Counted from the stretch's first letter, positions 11,101 through 25,830 are shown. The stretch: DNA of 64,000 nt from Climacteris rufus (GCA_013398175.1 VZRZ01006827.1:2016742-2080741); one strand, 5' to 3'. Translations and numbers: made by a program. Notes: generated by a model from the sequence alone, not told the origin.

Positions 11101-14100
11101 TTACTACTTTCCAAAGAAAGAAAAAACAAAATACTGGGATTTAGACAAGGAATATTGATAGTGGTGAAAAAAATTTTAGACTGTATAATGAAGCTCCATG
11201 TGAGATTTGTCTAGCTGTATAGGACTTTACAGGGAAATCCTATGGCCACTAGGATGTGATTTATAGAACAATCAAGGAGTCTTGCCAGTGAGATCCAACA
11301 ATTGCTACAGTAAATAGCCTCTTCTTCAGAAATCCACCCCTAAGTGTAGCAAGAAATGTATATGATTTGAATCAGTTTCAATAGATTTTGCAGTGTGGGT
11401 TTGCTTCTGAAAAGCTGCAGTACAAACCAACCAGACTCCTTACCCTGCTCTTGAAACGCAAATCTAGACGACCTGCAGGGACACTGCACAGGCTGCAGAC
11501 TGGGGAAGAAAAGCATTGGCTCAGTGGAGGTCTGTCCACTTTGGCTAACTTGTGTTATGTTGGGATAATTTATTTGGGTTCTGTTTTCCAGAGATAATGA
11601 ACAAAGAGACAGTCTACATTGCTGTTGATTTCATCATCAACTTGAATGAAACTTTTTTAATAATACTACAGTTATACTAAACAGCATCTAACTGTGTCAG
11701 TAGCAGGATGATGACAAGACCAAGCTAATATTTCTGTAGATGCAGGAAGATCTGTAAATTTTAAGTATGGACTTTCTTGGGCTACATCTTTAGCCAAATG
11801 CATTGTTGGTACCTTTCTTTAGATCAATTTCCCATTACAAAGAGATCAATATTTGGAACTGTAGTGAATCACTGGGGTTTTCCTTGATTATTTAATGGTT
11901 CATTTGGTTTGGTTTTTTTTTTCTTTCTGGAGAGAAATTAAAAATTAAGTAGGAGCTGATCTCAGCATAGTATATTTGGAAAATGGGAACCCTCTGTCTG
12001 ATTCTGCCAATATTTTGCTTTTTGAGTTTTGGTCTTATCTCTTGGGCCTTACTATTTTTGCTGATTGGGTTCAGTAACAGACACTGCTATTTCTGCACCA
12101 GATCCATATAGGAATGCAGAGCACATACAGGAGAGATGCAGCTTTTCCTGTTCTTGTGTGGACCCACCAATGGTGCTACACTGATGAGTGGAGCATAGGC
12201 AGCCCTTCATGTCTTGTCTTATGTGTAAAATAAAGTTTGTCTTGTGAGAGAGGTTTGAAAGATGGATCAACCAAAGTTTGGAAGTAGAGGATAAATGTCT
12301 ACATTCAAAGTGGTAAATTTCTGTTGAAAAGTACTTGGTTCTAATTTGAGGGGAAAATTGCATGAGTTTGCTTAATTAATTATCTGCCTACAGACATGTT
12401 TATCTGTAATAACTGTACCTGATCAGAATTTAGCATCTGCGGTGGGCTGTGGGAATGACAATCTGGAGAAGGTCATTGATGATGCAGCAATATGCAGTGT
12501 GCAGATTCAGCACTGTATGCTGCACTGAGTACAATCCTGGGTTCAAACTGGAGTTTATCACCGCACTTTTAGTGTATTTTTACTTACGTTTGCGAGTGAG
12601 TTAGAGAAAAGCTTTGCCATGCTGTCAAACCAATGACAACCAAGGGTTCCTGAGCTTCTGATAAAAAGAAATTGAAGGTCACTTCTTAAGATCAGCAGGT
12701 TTATCTCTAATCCAGTGCAGTAAACTCAATTGACTGTGTATTTTGCAACAACAGCAGAAGTTTCAGAAGTGCAAGAGTGTAGTGTCTCATCAAGTGCTAC
12801 CATAACACACATTTGAGAGAATCATAAGGGAAGGCCGTAAGATTTCCATGATATCTTAAAACTAATGAACCTCCAGAAAATGTGGTTTTGTTTTGACTTT
12901 CAGCTTAAACTGTCAGAATTGAGCTGTTCTGACAAGTTCACTCAATCAGATGGTGTTTATGTCCATATTGTTGCTAAGATCTCCATTACTACACTATTCT
13001 TGCTAAGGAAGATATTTAAAGCTCTGTCTTTGTCATACTGTTGTATTCTGGAGAATATATCCACGGGGATGAGTAAGCAAAGAAAGTCTTTTACAGCTGA
13101 AGGCTATTGCTAAAGTGTGAACAGTCCTGTCTTTAAAAGGAGAAAAATTTGAAGTATTGGTCCAGATTTTCTCAAATTCTATCCTTTGCTTGGAAGAAGG
13201 GTAAAAATAGTCAGCAACAGTTCCCAGTTCTTGTACTACAATCTTGATACCTGACTTAGCAGATGCCTCTGCTTGTTCAGCACCAGTGAAGTGCAAGCAA
13301 GGATTTCTGCCTTCTGCTTTAGCCCAATGCCTCTGCCTCCTCTGTGCAGGGCATAGCACTGGCTACTTTCCTGCCTGCTCAGTGTTCCTCACCATTGCTG
13401 CTGATCTCCATTTGGCAGCCAGAGCCAAGTTATGTCCTATTTGTACTTTTCAGATGATGTAGAGGCGAAAGAACTGACATTGAGGATTTATGTTTAGTTT
13501 GGTCAGGACCACTGCAAAGCCTGGTGTTTCTGGTAGTTGACAGCACCAAGGACAAGGGTTTATTCCACAGGGGAGTGCTGCTACTCTAGGGGCTAATCCA
13601 AAACGTTTCTTATTCAAACCCAAAGTCAATTAAAAAACTGACATCGTGACTCTTATCAGTGCATGCACACACACAAAAAATAAAATTGCATGGAACATGA
13701 TGCAGCTAACAGCTAGCTGATTTCTCTTTGTATACTTACAAGTGTGAGCAAAACAATGGAGCATACTTTGAGCTTCTAGTTGAGTATAACACATGATAAA
13801 TGTATGTTTCAGTCTTGGATAGGAGTTGGTGATTATTGCATTCATACTTCTGAAACCTTGCTGATCAGCAAAGAAACACTGGCAAAATTTCCAAACAAGT
13901 GTCTGCCGGGAAAATTATTCCTCTCGTGTCAAATATTGATAAGGTATCAAGAAAGGGAGTTATGGGCAGTAAATAAAGGAGATATTTACTCAGTTACACT
14001 TTAAATCTTTTCCCCCCCACGTTTATTTGTGACAAAAAAATGTGTTGAAGCTCCAGGAAAAATGGTGTGTGATTTTTATCCTCCTACTTTTGCTGGTTTG

Positions 14101-15529
14101 GATGTTTTAATGTGTTATCCTAGAGGCAAATACAGTTGGAGATGTTATGGTAGTACCTATGAAAGCATCCACAGTGCAAAGACCAGTTTTCTAGGCCAGT
14201 CCACAAAAGTGAGCAAACCTATCAGAGCAGGTAACTTTTATGGGCAGCTGTCAAAGTGGTTATGGGCACTGTGTCTCCTAGGTAGATGAGAAACAGACTG
14301 GTGGTTTTAACCCTACTCCAGCCATGTCTAAATCAAGAACTCAAGAGCTACATGGATATTGGCATGTCTCTAGAACTTGAACATTGTTTTAATGAACTCA
14401 AGCTTTGGTGTTTATGTTGCAGTCCTTAGTCTGTGACAACTTTGATATCACTGGAAATTGCTGAGAGAGGAAGGGAGCAGAAAAGTGTGAGGAAGGTCCA
14501 CCTATTTCTTTCTGGATTGTTTGGCTCCTCAGAAATGCAAGTCAACTGTTTTGGACAGTGTAAGATAACAATTCCTTTTCCTTCATGGGGCATTTGAGCC
14601 TGCTTGTAAGCTCTGGGAGTGAGTTCTGCAAGCACTTGATAAGGCTTCAATTAAATGTTCATCTTGCAGCCAAGCACTAAATTACCTGCCTTTCCAGGTC
14701 ACTAGCTATTTGCTGATTAAGCTCTGATCTCCATTTTGAAAGGATTGCTGTCATTGAAACAACTGCTCTATCTCCTGGCAGCTGACATAGCATCTTCTCC
14801 CTGCTCAGCTCAGCTCCAAGCAGGGAAACCACAGAAGCAGGTGAAGACAGAGCAGGAAAAACATAGCTGGGAAATGAGGATGCAGCCTCCCAACGAATTA
14901 ATTTCCTGACTCCTTTACGTGTAGTAAGGTGCAAGGAATCACTTCCATGTAACATAGCTCGTGCTTGCTTCGTAAGTATTGCAGCATGCATAAAAATTTC
15001 ATACATGCATAAAATCAAAAAAATCATTTTGCAAAATGAGAGGGCTGCATCCAGCTGTGTTGTATCCAGGATAGTCACAGTTGTGCTGGGAAGGCAGAGG
15101 TCGAAAGATATTCATGCAGGAGAACACATAATGAAAAAAGGAGTCAGCACTGTCAGGAAACAAACCATACGTGGAGGGCTATCCAGTGCAAATAGAATAA
15201 AATTGCTCACTAGACAGAAAATACTATTTCCTTTCTCTAATCCTGCTCATTTTCAGTAATCCCTGGCACTGCTTGGGGTAATGCCAATTTAATATGCAGC
15301 AGTGTAGTTACAGAACCACTCATTACCTTCAAAAACCAAGATCCTGATGGAAAATTTGAGATGACCAAGTCAGTACCACATATTAAGCAAATCTGTGAAT
15401 GCTACAAAGTGGAGCAGAAACTGCTAAATCAGACTATTTCTTCATTTACTTCATTGTGTTTGGCAAGGGACTACTCTTAATGCTATAGAGAAGAGCGAAG
15501 CTTCCTCAGAATAAAATATGGTTATATAA

Positions 15530-15551
15530 TAGTATGATTAGCATCATACTA
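15530..15551. repeat. Perfect 9-bp hairpin
   Basis: TAGTATGAT (15530-15538) and ATCATACTA (15543-15551) are exact reverse complements around a 4-nt loop. It is AT-rich and short, so chance formation is possible. There is no downstream T run or gene end to suggest a terminator. Confidence 0.8.
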
Positions 15552-18500
15552 GGGTGATACTTGAGAAAATCAGCCCTCTTTAACTCTCTGAGATGAATAG
15601 TTTATTTCTCTAAAAGACAAGGTCTGTTATCCCATGTGGCATTCATTGTCAGAACTTGCAAAACTGCAAATACATTGAAATTATCCAGGACATGTAGAAA
15701 TAATTTTGTGCTGTTGGTGCTGTTGATGCTTGTTTCTCAGCACATTGCCATGTAATGGATTTAAAATTAACCAAAACCTTGTTATTGATCCAGTGGCTTC
15801 AAGCCAGCAGTTCTTAATGTTGCCAGAAGTGCAAGAATCAAGGCAGAGGAAGTAGAACAAATAGCAGAAGATAGCTTATATGAACTGTCCTATATTTGCA
15901 TCAGGAAGGACTCTTTTTACCTGGAGTCTTAGCCTTGGCATATTTTCTTCCTGCTGCCCTGCACTGAGCTGAAAATGGTAACCCACAAACTCCTGAATGA
16001 GAGACAAAGGAGGTATTGCTTCTCCTCTGAAAATCAACACCAAGGTGGAATGTGGTCCCTTCCACCCCATCAATCTTGCAGGGAGCCAGAAAAATGGGGA
16101 GACAGTAGCTAATTAGTAGGAACTCAGAACAAGTATTTCTATGTAGGAAGTTATTTTATGAAGAGCTGCTCTCCTGTGGTAGAAGAACTTCCACAATGTG
16201 TATTTATGTAAAGAAATTATCATCCAAAATCTGTGAGGCTACTTTTATAAGTCTTCAGCTGTGAACCTTTAGGCTGTGCTGTGTATCATCTTTTGTCTAG
16301 TAGCTCTTAGACCCGTTATGCACATTTTGGTTGATTTTGCTTGCCATTATGTTCCTTATGTTAACTTCATTATTTGAGCATCAAAATTGAATGTAGTGCT
16401 GTGAACAGAATAAGGTATTCTGTTGCAAGGAACTTGCAGTCTAATTCAGGCACAGTGACGCACAGGCATACATAATATACATGATAAGGATGCAAATTCA
16501 AAGTAATAGAGGTGTCTTGGGAAAAATCAGTGCTGCAGGCTAATTTACTGCTTCTGAAGAGCTACTAGGCTGCAGAACATAAGGAAAACATTGAGCAATT
16601 CAAAAGATACCTTTTCCTTTTTTTTCCTCCTTTTTTTCCAAGATGTTAATTCCTGATGTGTCATCAAATAGAGGGGCAATACCCAAAGAAAACGGAGAGA
16701 TAACAAAATTGGGATCTTCTCTATGTTTTCTAAACTGGAGCCCAGAAAAGAAAATTGGGGATTTCTTTGCTTTCTTAACTGGAGTATGCCTTGTGCAATA
16801 AGAATTTCATTAAAATAACAAAAAGAAAAAATGGATTGAACCTGGATTACAGCCAATATTAATGTAACAAGAATTCTCTTGACAATGTACTGTGAGCTTT
16901 TCAGAAAATACTTAGTTTGTACTTGGCTTTATGTGTATCTGTAAGATTGAGACATTGGACATTGCTTTTCCTGCTGAGTATAGCTGCAGACTGATGATGT
17001 AATGATCATAAAAGGTAGATAACAGGGCTACCCAAAGCAAACAAATCCAGATTTTATTATGTTTCCCAGTCTAAATGCCTAGTGGGGATCCACAGAGTTA
17101 CACACACATGCAAAACTTGGGAAGCAGTCATCCTATTGAATTTGCTGGAAGTCTTATATTTTGCTTTTGGACTCTTGTCTAAGCCTTGATTTTGTGCCGT
17201 TTATGGTGGTTCTTTTTCTGGAGTGTTATCCAGTATTTCTTATTGTGTGTGGGTCTAATCCACATTTCATTTAAATGTTCAGTGATTACCCTGAAGGAGC
17301 TGTCAAAAAACAGGTTTTGTACACCAAACTCATTAATATCATGTAGCAATTTTGTCACTAATATTGATCCTTCAAACTACAGCTGAATCGAGAAGTAATT
17401 GTAAGGTCAGAAGAAGCAGAAAGAACACAGCTAAAATGCATATGGACAGAAAATTTCTCTACAGATTTTCAAGTGGTGGCTACAAGTCTTGACACCAGAC
17501 ACAGCTGTGACATGCAGTGTGTTCTCAAGGAAACCACCTGACTTCTCAGGAAATATACTGGTTCCAGATAAAGAAAAATGTTAAAAACAGGACAGTTTTT
17601 AAAAGGCAACTATCAAAAATGCAAGTGGAGTTTTACATACGCCGACATACAAACATATGTGTACCTATTTGAACACAGAAGCACAAATACATTTATTTCA
17701 TTACAGAGAATTAACTAGTTATTTCTACTGAGATCAAGTGTACTGGTTTATGAGCATTTTGATAACACTGCAACTGAGACTACACACCGGGAGTCAAGAG
17801 CTACTTTAATTTTGTTGGTGAGCCTGTGACTGACTCTTGTGATAGATGAGCTATTAGTGTCATAACCTCGAATTTTTCTACATTTCTGAGTGTACTTAGT
17901 TTCACTTTGCTATGTCTATAGGTTGAAAGTGATACTTTTAAGAAAGCTGCATGGACAGGTCTTCACAGCTCTGCACAGGAGAGGTTTCTGTAGTCTGTAG
18001 TCTTCTTGGGTGACCACAGGGCTATCACTGAGGTTGTGTGCATTTAGTAGTGTAAGACCAGGAGTTTTCTGTCTCGTGTTTTCTTTATAAGGATAGACCC
18101 ATTAATGTCTTCAGGATATTCAGTTCCTGTCGGACTGAGTCAAACACCTCTTTAAGGTCAATTAATGGTAGGAACTAAAGCAATATATCTTTCTATGGCA
18201 TCATTTCATGAGGTTGCAGTAATTCTCTGATATTTTTTTAAAATGTAATTACCATAATTTATTAGAAACCCCACAAGGTATCTCATCTATTTGTCTATTT
18301 TTGCTTGCACTTGACATTACACATGTATTATGTTCTCAGTGAAGTACTCCCTTCTTTCCCCAGGAGTAAGATTTTTTTATGACTCTCTGGTCAACAAATG
18401 CCACATGCCAAATACTGATTTGAAAGTATTAATTTTCATTTGTTCTTCCAGCAAACGTGTCAGCATCACATGGCAGGTTTTTTCTCTCAATGCACCAGCA

Positions 18501-19682
18501 TTTTAGCACTGTGAAAACTATAGGTTGAAGAACAAGGGGATAAATGTTTATAAATACCTTTGAAAACAGCAGAGTTGTCTTTCTTTTATTTGATTAAGAC
18601 AGCATTTTTTAAAAAAGCTCCCAGGTCTGTGCCTTTGGAAATTTAGTAAATTACCTGATTTGCAAGAGAGCCAACCATTAGAGGTGTCCATAGACTTCTG
18701 TAAGAGAGCAGTTAACTCTGTACTGAGGATATTTCAAAGACCTAATCTTGCAGTTTGAAAAAACTACTCAGCAAATTTGAGCTAAAAAACCATGCCCCAA
18801 ATGTTAATAGGTTTTTAAGCGAGAGCAAGACAACAAACAATAACTACTGACTTTAGCAGCCAAACAAATATCCATCTGGTTCTTTGCATTGTGTGAGAGC
18901 AACATGCTTCAATTTTGCAAACGGAACATTTTTATTATTTAATTAGTCTCAAAAGATAAGCGATTCAAGAAAATAAACTGAGTCTATGAAAAATAAATTA
19001 AAAAAAAATAACAGCAGGCCTGGTGCCTAAGGGCCTTACTCATGAATGTGAAAATGACTGGTTTAGTTACCAGCTGTGTACTTGGGTAAATAATGGGCTT
19101 GGGCTTGCAATTCCCTCTACATGTGAATATTTTCTCTGCTTTTTTGTTAGCCAAGATTACTCATATGTCTATGATTTTGCAAGACCAATCCTACTCAAAA
19201 AATGAACATAATGGGAGATAGCATATAGAAGCTTGCTGCCTGGCACTGTGAATGGGAGTTCTGGGTTTCTGCTTTCTGTTATGGTGCCTCTTTTGTTGTG
19301 AGCTTTGCTCTGCCCTGATCTGCATGTGAAGGCAACACTTCTATGGGGAGTTAATATGGTGGATCAAGTTACCCAGAGCATTTTCAGTCTTGTAGGTTTT
19401 AAGCTGAGAGTCAGTTTCTAAGAGAGAATAATTTGACTTATGAATATATATCAAAAGTCCACAAGACTAGAGGGTCATAGGGGTCTTAGAGGAAATGGAC
19501 CATTATCTTCAATGCAAACAGCGAGGCCATTGTGAGACTAATACCTACCTGTCTAGTTTGTAGCATGTATTGGAAGAGCAGCATCAATTCCGCTCACAGA
19601 CAAGGAATCCTTCTGGAAGTATTTTTTTGTTTGCTTTGCAACTTTGGTGTCAGTTTCAAGGATTGGTGTGGCAGATTCATGT

Positions 19683-20580
19683 TCACAGAATCACAGAATA
19701 AGCTGAGTTAGAAGGGACCCACAGTGATCATCGAGTCTTGCTCCTGGCCCTGCACAGGACCATCCACAAAGTGTCACACCACAAGCCTGAGAGCATTCTC
19801 CAAATGCTTCTTGAACTCTGCCAGGCTTGGTGCTGTGAGCATTTCCAGTGCCTAACCACCCTCTGGGTGAAGAATATTTTTCTAATATCCAAACTAAACC
19901 TCTCCCTGCCACACTCCTTTAGGCCATTTCCTTGGGTCCCGTCACTGGTCACCAGTGAAGAAATCAGCGTCTGCCCCTCCTCTTCCCCTCATGAGGAAGT
20001 TGCAGACTGTGATGAGGTCTCCCTTCAGTCTGTTCTTCTCCAGGCTGAACAGAACAGGTGACCTCAGCTGCTTCTCATACGGCTTCCTCTCAAGGTTCTT
20101 CACCATCTTTGTTTCTCTCTTTTGATTTCTCTCTAATAGCTTAGTATCTTTCTTATATTGTGCTGCCCAAAACTGCACACAGGACTCAAGGTGAGGCCAC
20201 TCCAGCGCAGAGCAGAGCAAAGCAGGACAATCCCCTCCCTTGCCTGCTGGCCCCCAAGACACATCGGCCCTCCTGGCTGTCAGGGCACTGCTGACTCATG
20301 TTCAACTTGCCACTGGCCAAGATTCCCAGGTTACTTTCCGTGGCACTTTTCTCTAGCCTCTTGTTCCCTAGTCTATCTGTAGATCCAGGGTTGCCCCATC
20401 CCAGGTGCAGAGTCCTGCATTTTCACTTGTTGGACTTCCTATGGTTGGTGATTGCCCAGTCCTCTGATTTGTTGAGATCTTTCTGCAAGGCCTCCCCGGC
20501 CTCGAGGGAGTCAACAGCTCCTTCCAGTTTTGTGTCTGTTTGCTTTTAGAAACACAGTTTGGATGTGCTGAGGTTACTCA
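19683..20580 (-). mobile_element. CR1 LINE fragment with decayed reverse-transcriptase tail
   Basis: About 0.9 kb of CR1 in minus orientation, beginning with the 3' terminus (CACAGAATCACAGAAT) at 19685. The minus strand reads through the end of the reverse-transcriptase frame. Recognisable CR1 motifs are AAQYKKDTKLLER, LRSPVLFSLEKNRLKGDLI and, further upstream, LNMSQQC with the KCRTLHLG block preceded by a stop. Frameshifts and stops break the frame, so it is a dead copy. It is 5'-truncated; the 5' limit near 20530-20580 is blurred by divergence or a small insertion. It is the same broad CR1 group as the plus-strand copy at 30848, in opposite orientation. Confidence 0.95.
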
Positions 20581-23500
20581 CCAAACCAAGCTGTAAATTA
20601 CAAAACAGAAAAATCAAAAAGGCAAATGTGTTTTCTTTTTTGATGTTCCTGCTGCTGGATGTTGCAGATGTTGCAGGCCTAGCTGAGTTAGAAAATGCCT
20701 GCTGCTTTTTGTACCAAATATTCGTTATGTCCTTTGCTCTTGATTGCCCATACTTGAGAGAGCTGACCTGATGCCCAAGACAGACCTCCAAGAACTGGAG
20801 ACAGAATCAACAGTAGTTGGGGAAGCACGGGAGATGGAATTTCCTTAGTCTTCTATAGTTAATGGTTTTAGGACTACTTTCTGAAAGTCCTGTCTCTCAT
20901 ATATTAACAACAAATTATTTTCAAGTCGTGGCTTTGAGGGTCCAAGTGTGGCAGTTGCTGTCAGCAGTGGACTATGAGTCAGGTAGTTGACAGTCCTACT
21001 GGTGAAGGCTGAAACAGGGCTGTTCCCAGATGCCACATGTCCGTTCCCAGGTGTCCCCTGAGAGGAGGGCAGTGCACCAGCTGCTGCTCCCATAGACGGC
21101 AACTGTGGGTGGTAGGTTGGGTTTCCACCTACCCCTGTGTTTTTATTACCCTGTACTGTTCCAAAATGTCTTCTCAGTCTCTGTGGTCTGTTGCGGCAGC
21201 CCCATGGTCTTATAGCAATTTACTTTATCTGGATGTTGTACTCATAAGAAAACCTCAAACTAAAAGAAATTTGGATAAAGAGAGAAAGGGATGCAGTAAA
21301 AATTGCAGGCAAGCTACAAATAAACACTCAGAATACTTATGCTTTTGTTAATACTGAATATAATAGTGCAGAAGTTCACATGGCTGAAAAGAGCTAGATA
21401 GTAATGGAGGTGCTTAAAAGGATGAGTTATTATGAGTAACTTAGCAGCAACTCCTGGAATAGTGAGGTTTTTCATAACACATAATTATTAGATTTTGATA
21501 CCGCTTATATTTTTTTCAGTACAATATTTTTGAATGCCACATGACCCTACTGTATACTGTGAGCAGATCATGTATTTGTGGCAGGATTGAGGAAAACTGG
21601 TGGCAATTTGAATAAACTGGAAACTGAAATAAATTTAAATATTTATTTAGACCATTAATAGATTTACCTCTTTGTAATTTAAAGCAGTGGCACCATAATT
21701 CAGCAGAGCTCCCTCTCACCTCTACTCAATAACAAAACAAATGCTGATCCATGAAGTGGGCTGAAACACAGTGGAAAGGTAGAGTGTTTAATTACTATGT
21801 TGTCCCTCTGCTTACCTTACTGCTTCTTCCACATTTTTTTGCAGTCAGGGTTTCCTGTCATGGCCTTTTTCGTTTTTTCCTTCTAAAACTTACAACTTGC
21901 TGTGGTGAGTAATGCCATTTGGCGAGGGAGAACAGTGCTCGCAGAGAAAGGCCACAGGTTATAGGGGAGAGAAGCCAGGGAAAGCTTGGCACTGCTGATG
22001 TTTCTCTTACACCCTCTGACAGCTGCTCCTTCCATTTTTACTCTGATTGCTAAAATGTGTATTGAAAATTCAGGAACATTTTCAAATACCTTATTTCTCT
22101 GCCTTAAAAAAAACAGATTTTTTTTGTGCAAGTGTGATTGTTGAAAAATAGCATCTTTCCTCAGAAACTCCAATTTTCCATCGCAGTATACATCCTCTTA
22201 ATTGATCAATTTATGGGGTTTTTTTGAAAGAAATGTGAATACTTAAATGCTATATTCTTAGTCCATCATAACTGTAATCACATTGCTGTTAGACTGCATC
22301 TGTGTTGTTTCTTTCTTCTGTGGCAAATGCATCATCTACTCTCATACATTCTTTTTTTCCCCATTCACCTTCAGTTTGGCTTCCCCAAAGTCTCATGCCA
22401 ATGAGTTATCCATGACATTCCAGCTTAATGGTCAATATAAGACATACAAGGTTCATCATATACTGGCCATACCACAATACATTAATGAAGATCTTTGACA
22501 ACAGAGCTGAGTATTGGTCAAGTCTACATCTCCTGAAAGAACGCTTTCTATATTATTTTTATGAATTGACACAAAATAATTTGTTATCCTGTAAGCTGCT
22601 CCAAGGAAGTATTTGGGAAATACTTAGAAATTATTAAATTATTTATTGTGAATGCCTGAACAAAGCATTTATAGAGTTTTCACAAAGTCCTGAAAACTTG
22701 TAATTATAGTAGTAATCTTTTTCATTAAATGGGCCACGTATTGCAGGCAGCACGTATATCTTCCTGGGAGGAACAAGGATTTATTCCCTCAGGCAGCTTG
22801 GCTGTAAATAAATGTAAGGTTACATATAACACTTCAGAGGGCAAGCAGAATCAAATTTAGTCAGTGAGAAGCAAAATAGATGAACAGAGAAGACCACTAG
22901 CTCTTTGGCAATAGATAAGCATAATTTAAAGTTAATATGAGGTAATGAAGATGAGGACAGAAGCTACGCAAAACTATGCACTTTCAGACCACAGAATGAA
23001 TATGTCTGGTGGAAAAGATTAATGCAAAGTATTTGAGCTAATCCAACATTTACTAGGAAAATTCAGGTCAAACCTGGGATTAATGCTTTGTGTTCTCTAC
23101 CGATAACCTTGATTTTTCCCTACTTACCTTTCTTACTCTCATACAGTTACTTAAGCCCCATATTCTTTATGGGAAAACAAACAAACAAAAACGTGCCTCT
23201 TACAGCTCCTATCTCTTCTGCTAGCAGCAACGGAACAGTGCTAGCCTGGTGCCTTGAAATTTTGGTGGAAAAAACTTACAATGAGCAAGTATCAAAGATG
23301 GCACTGAACAGATGTTTCTCTGGGCAAAATTCATCTGTGCATCTGTGAGCAGTTGGGCTTTTTGTTATTTGATATCTGAGTGGCAGCAGCAAAGTGAGGG
23401 TGAAGGAAGAGGGCAGCTTACAGAAAAAATCTCTCAGGTTTTTTTTCCAGATATTTTTACATCTCTGAAGCATCTGCTAAAGTGTTTAGTTATTTTTTTA

Positions 23501-25139
23501 CCATTATACAAACGTTGTTTTGCTAATGTTAACAAGATCTTAATATAAATTCTGTTGAATTGCTTTTGCAAATCTTTGCTTGGTAGCAAATTCTTGGTTT
23601 GTAACAGATGCTTTGTGACAGGTTGGTATGTCTTTGCTGCTTTGATGAAAAACTCTGTGTTTTGCTAAGACATAAAACCTTATAAAAATCAGAATCAATT
23701 AATAGACAAAGAAAAAAATATAAAATCATGCTTAGAGACAGAAAATAGAGGCACAAAGAAAATATTTCAGAATTTATTTGCCCAAAAATAAATGGCAGCA
23801 TATATAATTTTATGTTGATTTTAAATATTTGCAAATTTAAGTCCAATTCAACACTTAGAGCCTCATGAAACAAATAGAAAATAATTAAGGAGATGGCAGT
23901 ATCTTGTTTCAACAGAAGTGAGACCCTTCAACCTGTCCTTATTCACTTCAGCATCAGAATATTGCTGTGGGCTCTAGTGGAACAAAGACAATTTTTAAAC
24001 CCTCCCCTCCCCAAAATCCCAGACTCTGGCACTCACACACAAAGGCTATATCGGAGGTCAAATTTGATACTTTAAAGGAAACATCTCTTGTTTCCTGATG
24101 TAAAATTTCTGAGTCTCAGTATTCTGGCCCTTCTGAGGTAAGGGCTGTAGGCAAGAGTTACATATAAAATAAGTAAAGACCCTTCTGAGCAAAGCACTTC
24201 TAAGCTAGGCTAAAATGCTTTTTTAGATATTTCAAACCAAATGACTTCCAGTGTGGAGTCCTTGTAGAAAATTAGTATGTTTTAACAACTAAGAGAAAGA
24301 CATTTTGAAAGGCAAAAGGAACAGAAAGAGGAGAAATTGGCTTACAAAGAGCTATTTAGGGTAATTAGAAGGAAAGCACAATACTTGCAAGGCACCTTTT
24401 GTGTCTTACAGTGCAGGAAGAGGAGCTAATTTGATCTTAATATGTTAAAGAAGAATTATTGATCCATTGATACAGTACAGGATTGTTATACTGGGAGAAA
24501 AAAAGGAAAAAATAGCATCTTTATGGAGGAAGAAAAAGGGAAGCCAGGAAATTGTTAGCTAGTTAGTTTAGCATTAATCCCTGAAAAGAAAAGAACGCAA
24601 AAATTACTGAGCAAGTAAGCTGTTGATATGTATTTAGAAGGCAACAAGGAGATCAACAGCAGTCTTCAGACTATGTCAAGAAGAAATTGCATGAAAACTA
24701 TCTGATTTTCTCCTGTGACAGAGTATCATGTTTACTGGATATGAGAGAAATAGTAGTTGACCTATTTCTCGGCTTTGGTAGTGGTTTTTACAGTCTTTCA
24801 TGACATTCTCATTTGCAAACTACTGAAGCCTGCTGCTCATGAAGCCCTTACAAGGTGTAACATTGTACAGTATTGTTCTGAAAAAGAGCAGGCACAGCAT
24901 GGATATTAAACCTGTTACCCTGAAATGCTGTGTAGTACAAGACTTTTTACAGAGGTCACCTAGAGTTTGGTACTGTATATGTACTGATAGAACATGACAG
25001 TCTATGACATATGTAGTGTGATATTCTATTATGTATTTTATATATATTCTATTCTAAGTACATTTACACATTACACAAACCTGTCAGATATGCTGCAGGA
25101 ATGTTGAAGGACATGACCAAATGGTCATGATAAACCAGG
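20581..25139. other. Unassigned AT-rich noncoding DNA
   Basis: Intron-like DNA with no gene I can support. A well-formed acceptor-like sequence sits at about 22350-22374 (T/C tract ending CTTCAG). The open frame after it has no good donor, so I do not call an exon. A minus-strand frame of 127 codons at 23529-23912 is very rich in Phe, Ile, Leu and Ser and looks like chance in AT-rich DNA. Confidence 0.55.
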
Positions 25140-25830
25140 AAAATGGTCTGGAAAGAAGCTGAATTCTATTCAGTTGGAATGACCACATTTAGGAAGAAAA
25201 AAACCACCTGCAAGTGTGGAGGATGGAGAACAAGAAGTGGCTGCTTTCTGGAAAAAGATCTGGGGGTGGGGTGTTACAGTGATACAAAAACTGACTGTGA
25301 GCCAATGATGTTGTACTGCTGCAAACAGGCAACATACTGGGCTGTAGGAGGAGGGTAGCTGTCTGGAAGATACCTGGAGAAATCCTCCTTCTGTTGCTGG
25401 CACACAGAAGATCTCAGCTGTAGTATTTTGCCTTCTAGGAGGAGGTGGAAAAGCTGAGGGAAAAAATTCTGTGAGAGAGCAGCAGCTGAAAATAAGGCGT
25501 GCAGTAGTTCAGCCAAGCTGCTGGTGCTCAGTCTGGCAGAGGCAAGACCAAGATAGTGAGTGTTTGTCCCTCCAATTATGTTACATCAAAAGTGGTGGCA
25601 GACAGGAAAGGAGCGGTCTGATCTCTGTGTCCGCAGCAAGTAGATCAAGGAGAAGAGACCTTAACCTGCAGTAGAAGAGCTTCAGATTATTAAGGAAAAC
25701 TTTCTAATCAGGAGGAGAGTCAGACACTAGAGGAGACTGCTTGGGAATGGGCAGGAGCCTGTGCCATCTCTCCTGGAAGATTTCCAGGGTGGGATAAAGT
25801 GGCTTGTGTCCTGCATGAATTTGGTCTCCC
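25140..25830 (+). mobile_element. Ancient, decayed CR1 LINE fragment
   Basis: Plus-orientation CR1 reverse-transcriptase 3' region, strongly diverged. Several ordered blocks still match the CR1 pattern: 'GGCTGCTTTCTGGAAAAAGA' followed by TCTGGGGGT, then GTGAGCCAATGATGT, then TACTGGGCTGTAGGAGGA. Later blocks are AGACCTTAACCTGCAGTAGA, GAAAACTTTCTAATCAGGAG and GGAGACTGCTTGGGAATGGG. Their order equals that of the terminal CR1 coding region and start of the 3' tail. Indels and stops break the frame throughout, and the 3' terminal repeat is not recognisable. Both ends are approximate. It appears much older than the copies at 19683 and 30848. Confidence 0.75.

Larger units (their letters stand above)
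6391..19682. other. Unassigned AT-rich noncoding DNA
   Basis: About 13 kb of intron-like DNA with no gene or sizeable repeat that I can support. It contains an A-rich run near 8085-8118 and a small hairpin at 15530-15551. Several stretches have a mixed, non-repetitive look that could be conserved noncoding DNA, for example 7690-7960, but I have no alignment. The frames of up to 133 codons are within chance length for this composition and lack domains. Confidence 0.55.

Noticed and set aside
14677..15078. 133-codon minus-strand open frame
   Set aside because: At about 60% AT a frame of this length is expected about once in a window this size. No domain, splice sites or CpG excess support it.
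22375..22498. Open frame after a strong T/C tract and CTTCAG
   Set aside because: No usable donor and no recognised domain. The T/C tract alone is common in introns.
23529..23912. 127-codon minus-strand frame rich in Phe, Ile, Leu and Ser
   Set aside because: Hydrophobic bias follows from AT-rich sequence; no start context, domain or splice signals.
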